Notes under the pieces: model-generated | Database searches by the model: none | What the model was told of the DNA's origin: nothing | Seen by the model: only the letters and a program-made list of their open reading frames with translations | Source: Oreocharis arfaki | Lineage: Eukaryota; Chordata; Aves; Passeriformes; Paramythiidae | Reading direction: 5' to 3' | NCBI GenBank assembly: GCA_013398015.1 | Contig: VZRR01013741.1 | Span: 105,749-169,748 of the forward strand | DNA length: 64,000 nucleotides | Position numbers and translations under genes: made by a program | In this document: piece by piece, positions 37,627-51,500 of the stretch | Numbering within the stretch: position 1 is the first letter of the stretch | Layout: every line of letters begins with the position of its first letter

Positions 37627-38452
37627 GAGCAAGTGTACAAATGGCAAGCTGGAAAACTGGCATTGCCATTAAGGGAATGGTACATTTCGGTTTGTAACAG
37701 AGACCAAGCTTACTTGTGGCACAAATTTGGTTCTCTGCCTTCCTACAGAACAGAACTAAATGCTACTCCAGGGCCTGAATTCTTGCCCACTGTATTTCTG
37801 CACCCACTGCTTGATTTCAGGACTAGGTGGAAAACAGCAATCAAGCTTCCTTTCTGAAAATACTTTCAAAGCTATTGCCTTGATTTTGACAAATTTTATA
37901 GAAAAAGGGGTAAGAAAACTAAGTTAAAAAAAAAAGGAATATTTGAATAATAGTTTTTCAAAACTCAGTAAGACATTCAGAACTGGAACACGCTGAACAT
38001 CTCTGAATCTTGTCTGAGCTTCAAAAGAGACATTGCAGGGATTGCATTAAATTAGGCTGCTATTCTCCCATTTTGCTGAAAAAATGAGTGCCCTTTCTGT
38101 GTAGAATAACTGGGTATGATAACCTTTAAGAATGGCTGGCAAAGAACCTGGCCTAGAAAAGCAGGCTTCCCTCCAACCCAGCAAACCCGCTCACCTTCGG
38201 TGTGGATCTGTCAGGTGAAAGCCTTACAGAAAAATGACTGTGACCTATTTTGTTTCATAGCAAACGTGGCTCTGATGCTCAGATAAAGATTCCTGTATTG
38301 CCTGAGTGCTCAAAGCTACTTACATGGGAGAAGATTGCTTGGTAAGTAAGGATTTGTAGGATCCAAAGAGCCTAAGAGCATAAGAAATGCAGGGCTGTGT
38401 CAAACCACAGACCACTCCAGCCCCAGTCTCCTGCAGCAGAAGGAAATGCCAA

Positions 38453-38656
38453 GCAGGAAGAAATTCTTCCCTGTGAGGGTGGGGAGGCCCTGGCACAGGT
38501 TGCCCAGAGAAGCTGTGGCTGCCCCATCCCTGGAAGTGTCCAAGGTCAGGCTGGACAGGGCTTGGAGCAGCCTGGTCCATGGAAGGTGTCCCTGCCCACA
38601 GCAGGGGGAATGAGCTGAGCTGTCCCTTCCAGCCCCCAGCAGTCTGTGATTCCATG
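38453..38656 (+). mobile_element. CR1 LINE 3'-end fragment (plus)
   Basis: A well-preserved CR1 3' end: GAAATTCTTCCCTGTGAGGG, CACAGGTTGCCCAGAGAAGC, the GTCAGGCTGGACAGGGCTTGG block and CTGTCCCTTCCAGCCCC, ending in the octamer-like CTGTGATTCCATG. It looks younger than the copy at 4127. Open frames of 169 and 147 residues on the opposite strand are antisense to it. Confidence 0.95.
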
Positions 38657-41600
38657 TGCATGCAATTGCTTGGCTTGCCCTTCCCAGACAAACTCCTTCC
38701 TGCACAGTGCTGCGTGTGCCAGACCCCACTGCTGGGCTCAGCAAAGCTGTGGGCACTGGGCTGCTCCTCAGCCCCACCCTGGCTGCTCCCTGCAGCAGCA
38801 GCAGCAGGGCAGCGCCGTGTCCTGCACATCCCACAGGCAGCACAGGAGCTTTGTGGGAGTCCTTACTTTGGCTCTATGTGATCTGTACACAGCACCAATA
38901 CAATTCAGACACAATTAAAAAAATACCAAACCATTCAAGCAGCTTTTCATCTGACAAACCTCTAAGTGAGGGATTAATATGCCCGGAGAGATTCAGAGAG
39001 ATAAAAGCTTTGTGTTTAGTTCAACAGCGCTGCCAAAGGGTTCAGAAAGCTGTTTCCCAAGTGTTAAAATACAGCCCTCCTCTGCATTTGTAATGTAGCA
39101 CCTCTGGAAGTATAAACAACAACAGCTCATGCATAAACCCACCCATCATCTTCAGAAAAATGAGTTTATCCATGATGTAAGATTTCTTCTTTACTCCATG
39201 ATGTGGAGATAGGATTCTGGTTGTATTATTTCCCTCATCACCTTCCTAATCTCAGCTGAAAAACAAAGACATCTACTTGACCTTGAAAGCTCCGATTTGA
39301 GGAAAAGATATTTTCTAGATGATTAAAGCAAAGTGGCTCTATGCAGTTCTCTGCTCTCCCTGTAGTCAAGGTTTACTCATTTCTTTTCAGAGAAAAAGAA
39401 AAGATTAAAATCATCAAGTACCAGTAATGCACTCGTTCTACCAATTACGCCCATTTTGGGGAGCTCCTAGAAATATTACAAGTTTCTGGTCTGAAAAAGA
39501 CACATGGTTGAGACACTTTCCATAGTGTGTTCTTCTTAACAAGAAGGGTTGAGTATCAGTCCCAAATATTTTTCCCAGTACAGCACATTTGCTCTGCCTA
39601 TCAGACTCATTTTGTTTTTTAAAGTGGATGAATACGTTTAATAACTGAACTACTGGTAATGGAATTATCTCCTGTGTCTCTATAAAAGGAAAGCATATGC
39701 TTTTATACAAATTATTTATAAGCAAATGCCACAGTTGAAGTTGTGGGCATTATAAATAATGCCTGTCAGCTGAAATCTTTCTCAAGTTGAAAATTAAGGT
39801 TACACTAAGCTAAGTGAATGGAATAACAAGGAACCAGGGAGATGCAAGGTAGAAGTACCTCCCCATTTGCATAATGACTGAACAGGAGGCAAACTGCTCA
39901 AGAAATGAATGTTTATCTTCTGATGCTCCTGAGACAAGAGCAGCTGCTCTTTTCAGAGGTATTTTCAGTGTGCCTGAGGTGCTGGCTCAGCTCAGAGGTG
40001 CCTGCACACAGAGTAACGGGCTGGGGTATGCAGGGAGACAGGCACGGGGACCTATGGATCCTCTGGCTCCAACAGCCCTGACAGAACATCTAAATGCTGC
40101 CAGCAGGTAATGAGTTCACCCTGAGAAGCTGCTGGTTGAGGGGAGCCTGGCCTCAGCCCTGCCTGGCATTAGTTGCCGTCTTTCCAGCCAGGCCTTCTGG
40201 AGAGGTTACCTGAGAGCTTGGCAACTACCTGGAAATCATTAAAACTGAAGAGGTCATTTAGGAAAATAGCAGTAGGGAATGAAAGGGCTCCCACAGGAGA
40301 TCCTGGAGCAGAGAAAATGTCTTTGCTCGCTGTCCCATCTTTAATTAATTTATAAATACATGTGCCTAACTGAGCATTTGCCAGTTCACATCATTTTAAA
40401 CAGATTGATAGGAACAGAAAGGGCTGAATCTATGAAACTGCAATGTGAATGACAACATTTGAGGCAACAGGAAATTTCAGCAAGAAATTTATGAGCTACT
40501 TGGTTTTCTTTCCAATTTTTTTCCTTGATTCCTTTGCAGGTGAGCCTGCCCACAGGCCTTGTCTTTGTTGTAGGCATGCAGGAATTGAAGATAGAAGACC
40601 AGAAGGATGTTTCTGGGCTCTATCAGCCATCTATAATATGGGCAGGCTTCGCCGCTTGCCTTCCTCTGCTAATCAGATTTAAATTCTACTCCAAGCCAAT
40701 ACAACAATATCAGTTAGAAAACTTTGCTTCATAGCCAGCCCACACACATCCATTTTCAGCTTGGAGCCATTTGTTCAGCTCCAGTGTTATCCTTTAATTT
40801 CCATTAAGCTTGTCCCCAAAAGCTGTTAATACCATTTCTGTGTTCAGAGTCCAACTGCGTCCTCTCTCCGTCTTTGGTTTCAGGCTCTGATCAGTAGACA
40901 GGTTTTCCTTTTCCCTGTCATCCTTGAATGGCTGTTCAGAGCTGTTCAGATCAGGCTGTTCCACCCCCTGGCAGCTTTTCAGATTGGATTTTCTCTTTTT
41001 AAAATGTGGTAAAGCCAAATTCTACACATTACTTAAAATTACATGTCTAACTCTGATTATTATTTGGGGGACATCTCACCAGCCCTTCTTTATGCCTGCT
41101 TAAAACAGAAAAAAAATACTACATCTATTGTGATAAATTCTGTCACCACAAATCCCATTTAACCATCATCTGAACAAGATGAAGCCAAGCCTATCTCTAA
41201 ATAGTTGTTTCCAAGTGATAAGGAAACTAGATGCTCAGACACCCAACTAGAGACAGCCAAGATTCAACAGGGATTTAGCCCAAAAGAGGAGACTCCCTCC
41301 CTCTCCATGAGAGAAGAGAAAGTTTGGATTGGAACATTAGTTGAGTGGAGTATACCAGATTTTTGATTCATCAGCATTTTTCCTCTTACCTGTGTTCATT
41401 TACAAACAGTGACAGAAACAATTTGTTTCTGTGGGAAACAGTTGTGTTTCTGCCCCCATTGTGGTTAAAAAAATTGCATTCTACACAGTGTTTTTTGCAT
41501 TAGTGAACCTGCAGACCACTCCACTGTATACATATTGCACACACATACACTGACATATATCATACTGATCTATGTCATCCTGCTCTATTTCCCAACTAAT

Positions 41601-44600
41601 CATTTCTTAAAAACAGTCTCAAGATTCTCTGTGCAGCTCATAAAGGCCCCAAATCCCATTTTCCCCCTGACTTTAGCAGCGCATTACTGTGTTTCCAGGG
41701 GAGATACACGTGAGTTACCAAGTCTGATTGTGCAGTAATAGCTGTCCAGGGATTTACAACCTTTGCTATCATCTTGTTACAAAGGAACCTGCCAAACATG
41801 AGCTTTTCTTTCAGGAAAAACAATTAGCCATGCACAATGAAATCATGGATTATTGCTATTTCGGAACTTCTCCCAAGTTTTGGCAGGGTTGCTCTGGAGA
41901 CCCATATAACCTCTCTTGACGGCTGGCACCCCATAAATATCAGGGTCAAGAGCAATCTCTGCTTATAATTGTCCAAAGAAATTCATTTCTGGCTCCTTTC
42001 ATGATGTCATTGACATTGTGAAAAATAATTGCTGAGGTTAAAATGTCTCTCAGTGACCTGTCTTGCAGTAAAATTGCTGTGAAATTGCTTACTCAAAGTC
42101 ACCACAACCCCCCCAGGGCTGGTATCTGTGACCTGCCCACTGCCTGATTGCAACCATTAGTCTGGGAGGTTGGGTGGTTCAGGGAAGATTAAGATAAATT
42201 CTCTGCATTGATCTAAGATTGAGAGGAGAAATGCCACTTTTTCATTTGGAGATGGATCAGTGGAAATCATTTTCAAATACTACTGACTATTCATGAGGTG
42301 AAAACAATTGTTAGTTCCTTGCAGCAACAGAATCTTCTTATTTAAAATGAACATCATCATTCAGAAATAACTCCAAAATTACAATCTCATTTTCTTTCCC
42401 CAAAAGGTATTAAAAGTGATCAGTGTTCTCATACAGCGAAACAAATAAATGGTAGAAAATTATTTCACTGCACACATCAACTGACTAATAGGAGTTCTGA
42501 AGGCAGTGAAGAGATGCACAAGCCCAGTTTGCTTCCCTGGCTTGCTTTTAGGATCCTAACAGAAATCCTCCCTGTCTCACAGGAAAAGAGGAAATCCCTA
42601 AGTGCCTCATTGGCTGTGTATAAAGTTTTAAGGCATCTTGGATAGTTCTCATGTTGTGGTGAGCCAAGGGTACACTGGTAAGGAGACCCTTAAACCAACA
42701 CGGAATGGAAAAGTAGAAACAGGAAAGAGAAGGCAAAAATCACTTAGCAGGAGTCAAGATGGCAAGAGAAACATAAAGGAGCTGCTCAGCAAAAGGGAAG
42801 ATGTAATTTAAATCTATTGCAGCAGAAAAAAAAATACATTTGGAATTTTATATCGGTTAGCCTGTATCCATCTGAGCTACCAGCACTTGCATCTGGTGGG
42901 GTTTGGGGGTTGGTTTGGTTGGCTTTGCTCCTTATAAATACAAGAAATTAATTTAACTTTTAATTAAAAGTTAAATCACTGCTTGGAGCCAGAAGCAAAC
43001 AGGTAAAAGCGAAGAAGTATCAGTAAATACAAAAAATGCAGGTAACCATAATGACAACAAACTGGACACTCAGTGTCTTGAACAAAGCCCTACAAACCGA
43101 AGCACAAAGAGGAATTGATCCTCAGTTTCTTCAACAAGAACATCCTTGAGCACTAAGTGGAGGAACAAGTAACTACCTGTAGTTTGATGGCAGCCTCAGG
43201 CCTCTACTGCTGAAACAGCCTCAGGATTTCTACAAATTACAGAAGAGTCCCGAAACACAAGAAGCCATTTCCAGCACTAAATAACAGTGTATTTTAGCTG
43301 GTGTTTAAGGGACAGTTCCACAAGCCAAAACCAATTTTAAGGAACATGAGGTGTGAGAGAAAATAGAATTAAACTGAAGAAAGTGACAATTGAGAACTTA
43401 ATAAAAGCACTTTGAATAGATGCCCCCAAAACCACAAGCTTGGGCTAAAAAAGAGAACTGCAGGTTAAAAAGCAGGCTGGCTTTGAAGGAAATGAAAGCC
43501 ACAGTACAGCAAGACAAATACTGCTGTTTTAATTTCCTTGCTCTGTTCATCAGCATTCCCTTCATTCCTAGGCATGGGCTAAGAGAAGAAGGAAAAGGTG
43601 ATAGCAATGACTGCAAGTGAAAACTTGCATTTTAAAGAAAGGGAAGTGAAGGGCATGAAAAGATTCATTTGGAAAGCAGAGCTGAAACACTGAGAGCTTT
43701 TTAAATGTACCTTTGGTCCCCATGCTGTCCATGGCAGCTTCGGAGCTGTTTGGGAAGCAGGACCAGGAGCATCACTCACACCAGCCCCAAAACCACTTTG
43801 TTTCAGGAGTTTTGTGTTTGGCAAGATGTGAAGTTGTGAAATGTCAAGGGCAGGTTGTACATGAACAAGCAAAGGACACTTGCCTTCCTGTGCTGAAAAG
43901 TGAAAATGAAAATGACATTTTGAATATAGAGAAGTACAGAAAATTTCAGTAAATGCAGCTGCTGGGGAAAAAGGCCCAGGGCCTGTTTCAAGCTTATTAA
44001 TGCCAATGACAGGTGTGAGAGTCTGACAGCTGGGGATAGATGCTTCTTTTCTGGGTAAAATATTACAGTGAAGCCACAGGTGACCTTCAAATATGTTCTT
44101 TCCAGAAAGAGCTGCAAAGGACTTTCTGATCTGCCAGTCTCAAGGACAAGTTTAGCAAGAACACACCGCATGCAGGGCTTGGCCCAGGCTTCTTCCTCTT
44201 GCCCGAGTCAATTACACATAAATTAAATTGCGCTCCTATGTTGTCCTCGTCTCCTCTCACAGTCTTTCATCAAACAGGCATTTAAAATAAGCATTTCCTT
44301 CCTCCATCACTTGCTAACATTGTCAGCCCAAGGTGAGAGTGGGCTCAGAGAAAGAAAATCATGGAGCAGGATCCCAAGGCTGCCCATTCCTTCGCAACCT
44401 GATGCTTTATTTCAGCAGCTCCTCTGGGTCCCACTCTTTCAAAGCTTTACATTTCTTGCCAGCTCAGAGGCTCCAGTTTCAACGTTTTCTTTAGGGTAAC
44501 TCCTGGCTGTACCTAGCCAAAAGTACATATTTTTCAGCATAGATAAATCCCTTTCACTCACATCTGAGAATAAGACAAATACATGAGCATTCACTACATC

Positions 44601-47600
44601 TTACTCTTAGCATGGACAGAAACAAGGCAGCCAAGGCAATAAATTCCATGAGATAGGCTTCTCCCAGGTGACCAGCAGGAAGTAAATGAGTAAAGGTACA
44701 TATGTTAGGCGAGGCAGAGTCCATAGCAAGACATGTGTAGAAGGGAGGGAGAGAATAAATCTTTCCCTTATTCTCAGTGGAACTGCATTAATCTTGCCTC
44801 AATTAGGCTTTTCTTACCTATTCCTTTTCTCCAGTGGGCAAGCAAAGAAAATCCATAGGAAGGATGGAAAGAGGCACAGCTGAGAAAGAATATTCCCTTC
44901 GGATGTCTGGAGAAGAACCACCTTCCATTTTCACTCCTGTGGGGTACCAGAGTGTATCTCACGTACAGTAACAGAAAGACACAGTCACCTCTTATGGCCA
45001 GGATGCCTGCTGGACTCCTACACACACAGAAATTCCTGTGCCTTGCGTGTGTGGGAAGTGGGGATTTGGAGGGCACCTTCACAGCATAACCTTCAGATGT
45101 GACAGTGTTGAGGCATGTTAATCATCTCTATGAGCAACTGACACAGCATGCAGAAACAGACACAGAAATTATTCACAGCTTTCTTACCCAAAGGCTGTTC
45201 ACATTTGTTGAAAGCACAATCTGCTGCACTCAGCGAGATCTACCTCCTCTATTTCTGCCCCAAAAAAGAGTACATGTCTCTTCATCTGCCTATCCATCAA
45301 CTTCTGGCGTACCACAGCACCACAAATCCCTGTAACCAGCACCGCATTAACACAACATTCCCACCATGTAGGATCCAGCTAGCACTTTCCTTCCTCATCA
45401 TCACACATCCCCAGGGGAAGCCTACCAGCAAACTGTCCCCAGCCCTGATGGACTCCCATACCACCTATTCCCTTCTGCCTTGCTTTGCCATTCCCACAGC
45501 CCTTCCTCATCGGAGCTCTGCAGTGGTCCCAGACTCCTCTTCCTTTCCCACTGCCCTTCCACTGCATGGCAAAACCCCTCCCCAGGCACACCCCCTTGGA
45601 GCCAACATTCTACACTTCCCCAGCTGTGACTCGGAGCTTGAGCTCTTAGCATGCTCTGTGTTTTCCCAGTGCCCAGCACAACAGTGAGCTCCTGGGTGAC
45701 CTTCCTGTGGTCCTTTCCCCTGTCCTTTGCTTATATAATGTGTATGACTCATTAATATGAAGTCGCCCGTAACACGGAACATCTGGGTCTGGTTTTGATT
45801 TTCTCCTTCCTCTGTGAAGTTGTCAAGTCAGCTTTGGGATATTTTGTCTAAACTTGATCCTTATAAAGTTGACGTAATCAGGATGGGAAATCCTTTCCAA
45901 TTTCGTCTTTTGGGGGATAATCCCATGTTGCTGTATGCTATTTCCTCATTGCATGTTTGTGTTAGGAGAATGCTTTTCTTCCTAGTTGTGTCTTCCATGT
46001 AGTTTTGGAAAAGATAATCCCTCGGTCATTAACACTATCTGTGGCCCTGTTGAGCTCCTCTTACCTTGTATTTCTCAGTAATTTTTTCCCCTATGTATAT
46101 TGCCTTGAAAGGTTCCTCCATCTGTTTGGCATTTCAATGCTTGGATGAGCCTTTGTTTCTTGGGGGATGCGGCCCTTTCCACATAGGGCATTATCTGTTT
46201 TGCCTTTAAAAATGTACCAGATTTGTAAATTTGAGGGTAATGACTTATAGCCCAGCTGCTCCTAATTCTCTCATTACTAGTCAAACAAGGACTTCTTCCA
46301 AATGTCAGATAACAGATGGTGAAGAGAAATTTTATTTCCAGTTCTTCCTAGACTAACATTTGAGGTAGCATGGAAAAAGGGAGGAGAGGGCAGAGCTGGA
46401 CACAGATTCTAAACATGTTTGGTTTTAATCAGAATATAAAACCTTCTCCTATTTTGGTCAAAATTTCATGCTTTAAAATCAGATTCAAAATTGATCAACT
46501 ATTTACTACTTGATAAAGTTCATCTGGTTTTGTCTTTAAGATGTAGTGATGTTACAACACAATTTCTAAGTTTTAAAAACAAAAAACCCCCAAACAAGCT
46601 ACACTGTAACAAATGTATTTATGTTTTTCTTAGCAACAAATTACTGTAACTACAATTGTAGCAAAGTGGAGACAAACAGCTGAAAAATGCCTATGGGATA
46701 CTCTTCGTAATCCAGGATTTGATGTAAAATCTAGAAACTTTAATTAATATTAAACACTGCATCATGTAAAAGGCAACTAGTACTTCTATTACAGCTTTAC
46801 TAAAGGACACACATATTTTTGTCTGTCTGTATTAGATCATTGCATGGCTGGTGATTCTTATCCACTGCGAAATCTTTATAACCAGCTTCACAATTTTCAG
46901 TCTTTAACAAGATCTCTTTTGATGTTCTTGGGAATTTTACTTCAATATATACTGGGTAATTTTTAATTATTGGACAATTATAAATTTTCTTGACCTTGAA
47001 ACAAACCATGTATTTGAAGGGAAATTGAAGTAATTAGTTATGATAACAACCATAACAACCTGATCATACAGTAGAAGACGTCTTATTGTATATTTCTTAC
47101 TATCACAAAAGAAAGGTTTGTGTGTAGAGAAAAAGAAGAAAATTCTAAAGAAAGTCCTGTCTAAGAAATGCACGTTACTGCCATGTTAGGAGCCACAAGA
47201 TTCCAAGAGTACCCGAAATTCCCTGGACAGCTGTGAACCAAGACTGGCTCGATTATCCATCTGCCTTTTCGGATGCATTTGCTGAGTTGCTGTGTTTAGG
47301 GAACGAGGAAAATGTTTGATTTACTCTTAGAGTAAGTGCTGGAGATTTTAGTGTGTGTTCTCATTTTTATAGCAAAACTCTCTTGTGACTTCGAGGCACC
47401 CACCTTTTGCCTGTTGCCGGTGCATATCCCTCAGGAGGAAGGAAAATGTTCTGTCTCATTTTTGGGCAAATGATTGCACTATCACCCTCCCATTAGTGGA
47501 ATCTCAATCCCTTCTTTGCTACCTGGATGGGAAAGATTCAAAATTTGTTTAAGTAATTCGAACAACAGCAGGAATTTTTCATCTTTGTCAGCTGCCTCAG

Positions 47601-48440
47601 CCCAAGCCTGTCCTGTTTTCCACCAAATCCTTGTGCTCTCCCTGCATCCCTCTCTGAGGCTGGCAGATGCTGAGCCTGTGTGTCAGCCCTCCAGGGATGG
47701 AGCCATAAATGTCTTCCTCAAAACCTCAGCCAGCACCATTCCCCCCCAGCAAAACTTAATGACTTCGCACAGAAATCCAAACACAAACGAGGCCTCTCAC
47801 GAAGAGCAGTTCCAGTTGTAGTTTACTTGTCCCTGCTTGACCTCAGCCTCCTGCAGCCACAGCAGAGCTCTTTAAAATCCATGGATTCCGTGGGTGGTGC
47901 TCGTAGCATCTCCCTGACAGGGATGAAAGGCATCAGAGGAAAAGCCAGCCCTGAACAACCATTTTATGTGATCACCTTCTACAGAGTAAACGGGTGACCA
48001 AAAAGGGAATGATTTCCTGTTTGACTGAGGGCAGGCACAATTAGGAGGATTGAATAAAATAAGTCAAACTGCTGTGAAATGCACAGCCTGAAGGGTCTGT
48101 GCACTCTTGTGGGTGACAACGGGGAATTCAGTTTATAGCACTTGGTACATAACTGTGGAAGAGTCGTGGTGTTATGTGTTTTGTCAGTGCTTATGCGCTG
48201 GGGCAAAACTGAACATGTGGTAGAAAGCAGTGGGTAAATAAAAAGATATGAGTTGGTTTTGTTGGTTTGGCTTGTTAGGGCTTTTTTTGCTGAGAATTCA
48301 GGTTTTAGAGCTGATCCTGTGCTGGGTGAGAACCTGACTCACGATTTCTGTGTGGCTGCTCGGCAGAACTGTGTCTGTTACCAGCACAGTGTTGCTGTAA
48401 ATGCTGTTCACAGCATCCCGAGTGGTGAAACAACAAAAAC
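38657..48440. other. Intergenic, mostly unique sequence
   Basis: About 9.8 kb without a supported gene. It holds a 26-bp palindrome at 42951-42976 and a C-rich stretch around 45380-45600 with open frames on both strands, including one of 179 codons, that look compositional. No LTR, tRNA or other RNA gene is seen. Confidence 0.65.
42951..42976. repeat. Perfect 26-bp palindrome
   Basis: The half-site ATTTAACTTTTAA is followed directly by its reverse complement with no spacer. AT-rich; it could extrude as a cruciform or bind homeodomain dimers, but I see no other context. Confidence 0.9.
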
Positions 48441-48541
48441 CATGGAATCATGGAATCACTGTGACTGGAAAAGACCTCCAAGACCATCAAGTCCAGCTTT
48501 GACCAAACACAACCACGGCCAAGAACTCACTGAATCAATGG
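48441..48541 (-). mobile_element. CR1 LINE 3'-end fragment (minus)
   Basis: It begins with the octamer pair CATGGAATCATGGAATCAC, followed by GGAAAAGACCTCCAAGACCA and TCAAGTCCAGCTTTGACC. This is the reverse-complement end of a CR1 subfamily different from the copies at 31693 and 38453. It is short and truncated. Confidence 0.85.
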
Positions 48542-51500
48542 TATGTTCTGAAGGTCGAAAATTTGCTATGGAAATTTGACTTGAGGAAAACATACAAACA
48601 TATTTTCTGTTCATTTTGGTGATACAGACAAATACAAAACTCAGGGAAAAGAAAAGTTTGCTCTGTAAGGTTGTATACACTGCTAACAAATAAAAAATGA
48701 AATCAGATTATAAATACCAGATCCTCAAGCAATGAAATTCACTTTCCTTCCATTGATTTAAGCAAGTATTAAATTGATTTAAAGGCAGCTGTGTCAACTT
48801 CTATCACCAAGGGGTTTGGTTCCGAATATCTAAGAACTTGATTTCTTCAAGTCTGTTATATTTATCACTCCCATGGTGCACAGAGAGGCTGATCATGTCT
48901 CAGCAAAGTGAAGTTTGCGGGACAAGTGAACAAAACCCAGATCCCTCACCAAGTGACCCCGGTTTAGATCATTCCGTGTGGGGATACATATGGATAACAA
49001 AGTACATTTTTTCATATATATATTAAAAAATATTAAAATAAACATGTATTTTACATGTACATGGAAATAAATAAAATTATATGGATTACATAGGCAACTT
49101 ACTAAATTATACAGATAAAATATCAAAATGAAAATTACCAATTCCTTCTGGCTTGATTTTATGCCTTGTCTTTGTTCCCTCATGTATTCATTCATCCCTC
49201 ATGCTGGCTTGGCCCTGAAGGACCAAGGTCTGTAACCAGAAAGAGTAACTTCTTTAAATCTCAAACCACAATAATCCAGGATTTAAGAAGCAAAATGGTA
49301 CCATTACAGCAGATAATTGTAACTGTGGAGAAATAGGTCAGAGCTGCAGTACATCTCACCACTGCTACCAACAAATGAGGTCATAATTTGCTTTCTTTTA
49401 CTCTGCTGTTGCTTTAAAAGAATAGAGTTTATTTTTCTGTATTGATAAAGGTAATGAGTTCCCAGGCAGCAATACAAGAAGAGATAAGAGCAGGAATTAA
49501 ATCTCTGGTCTGAATGGCCTTGGGTATCTAGTCCCACACAACACAGGCACAACATATCAAGGCTCTTTTTAATACTTTCTTCCACAAACACTGTTCCCAA
49601 TCAGCTGCATACGATGTGCATGCCAACATAACAGCATTTTCCAAATACCCTCAGTGTGAAGGATAAAAACGCAGGCTCTTCTCCCTCGCACAACGTGCAT
49701 GCTCTGGGTACTTGTTAGAGAGAAGTTGTCTCTGCAGAACAACTAAAGGCAATGAAAATAAGGACACCAGCATTTCCTGTAATTGCTTTTGTGGAATGTA
49801 GTCATTCAAGGAAGAATTTGTGCAGCTGGTAAAGGCAGCGTGACTACAAAAAAATACAGCCTCCCTATAAATTCTCTGTGATCCCTGAGGAAACCTCAGG
49901 AAACAGGCCATTGCAATGCAGATTTGCATGGTTCCCTGAAGGATACTGCACTTCCACAAATCCTCCCCTGAAGAGATTTAGCTTTTCAACAGTTTGCGCT
50001 CAAGTACAATTAATTTTGATGGCCTCTGCATGATTACAAGTCTAATGTTTAGTTTTGCTATCAATTACCACACGAGACTCTTCCTGGGTCACTATTCTGT
50101 GAGCTACTATGGCTTTACTTATATTGAGCCATCTCCATCCTCTCTATAAAATACAAATTTGGAGCACAATAGTCTCTCTGAACCAGCTGAAGTGCAAAGG
50201 AGCAGTAATAACAATAAATAAAGAGTAAGTAAATGCTTTTGCTGTCAAGTATTAGAAGCATGGAAGAAATTAATGGGCACCTCTCCTGTTCTACATCCTG
50301 ACATAAAAGTTCAATTTTGGTTCAAATAATAGATGTTGATGTGAATACTAAGACTTGTGTGCAGGTGAGCCACTGCTACAGTCTTGTGTGCAAGCATTTA
50401 CTAATTAATGCAGTTTGTTAATGGCAAGTATTTGTACAAGTGCTGGTATTTAGGCAATTACTCACCATTTGTAAAAATCCAATCAGCTTGTGCTAGGAGA
50501 GAGCTGTTAGTTCTTTTCTGATTAAGAAAGGTTACCCTATCAGGAACGCTGAAAGTTTGCAGTCAAGGTTTTTTAAAGTTTTCTGCTTCAATATTCACCT
50601 CAATATATACATCATCTATGAAATATTTACAGAGGAAATCACTTAAAACAATGAAATATAAATGAGTCTGATGCATTTCTCTGCCAGGTTTTACCCAGGG
50701 CGGTATTCAGGGGTTTATGCAGGGATAGGACTGCCTAATGAATCTGGCCAAGTGGAATCAATATGAGAGTAATTAATTTAACTCCTTCTTTTTATTTTTC
50801 CAAGTGACAGATTCATGACGGGGCATGAAAGAAACATGAAGCATTACCATTTTCTCTCTACTGGAGGCAGACTGGGTAGATAAAGATAACTGGTGTTCCT
50901 TATACGACACAGGGCTCTGCTGGTCAGAGAGGAAAGCTCTGACCTAAAGGAAAAGGCACGTAGGAACAAGGAAGAGCTGGGCATAGCAGGCCAGCAGGCT
51001 TGGTTATTCGATCGCCTGCAGCCATTCCAGGGGAACCACCGGCAAAGGACAGCTGTCACTGGGAATAACCACGGCATTTGGGGCACTTCCCCGGAACAGA
51101 CAGTGAGATTAGACCATACAATCACAGAACAAGCACACATTGTAGCTGCTGGGGTTCTTCACATTCACCTTTATTTGACCCACTTATGGCCCATTTGAAT
51201 TGCTGCACTCTGAAACAATAATTACTGTCCCAAAAGCTACAATTTTGTTTTCTCTTTTATTATTTTTTCCCCAGATATCCTGCTCTTCCTTCTCTCCTTT
51301 CCTTTTTAACGGAAAAGGACTCTAACAGCCGTACCAGCTGCTGAAACGGAGAAGCCAAAACAGTAAAAGCATTTAAGCCACCACTCATATATTCATTCTC
51401 TCTCTTTTTGCATTATTCTTGACTATAAATGTTTTTGAACGTTGTCTCTGTGGCTACCTGCACAAGGTCCCTTTAGCTTTAGGCTTTAACAACTTAGTCA

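Larger units (their letters stand above)
33076..38452. other. Intergenic, mostly unique sequence
   Basis: It contains the TA/CA microsatellite at 36581-36631, the hairpin at 37574-37626 and a perfect MEF2-type CTATTAATAG at 35743-35752. A 182-residue open frame at 34617-35165 (minus) has no recognisable motif and is not called a gene. Confidence 0.65.

Noticed and set aside
37597..37857. 86-residue open frame on the plus strand beside the hairpin
   Set aside because: No domain recognised and it starts inside the hairpin stem. Probably chance.
38320..38843. 169- and 147-residue open frames on the minus strand
   Set aside because: Antisense to the CR1 fragment at 38453-38656 and its GC-rich flank.
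45148..45687. 179-residue open frame on the plus strand
   Set aside because: It lies in C-rich sequence with few stop codons and overlaps several open frames on the other strand. The protein resembles nothing I know.
45690..45790. Possible LTR-like segment with TATATAATG
   Set aside because: No TG...CA ends, target duplication, primer-binding site or retroviral coding remnant nearby.
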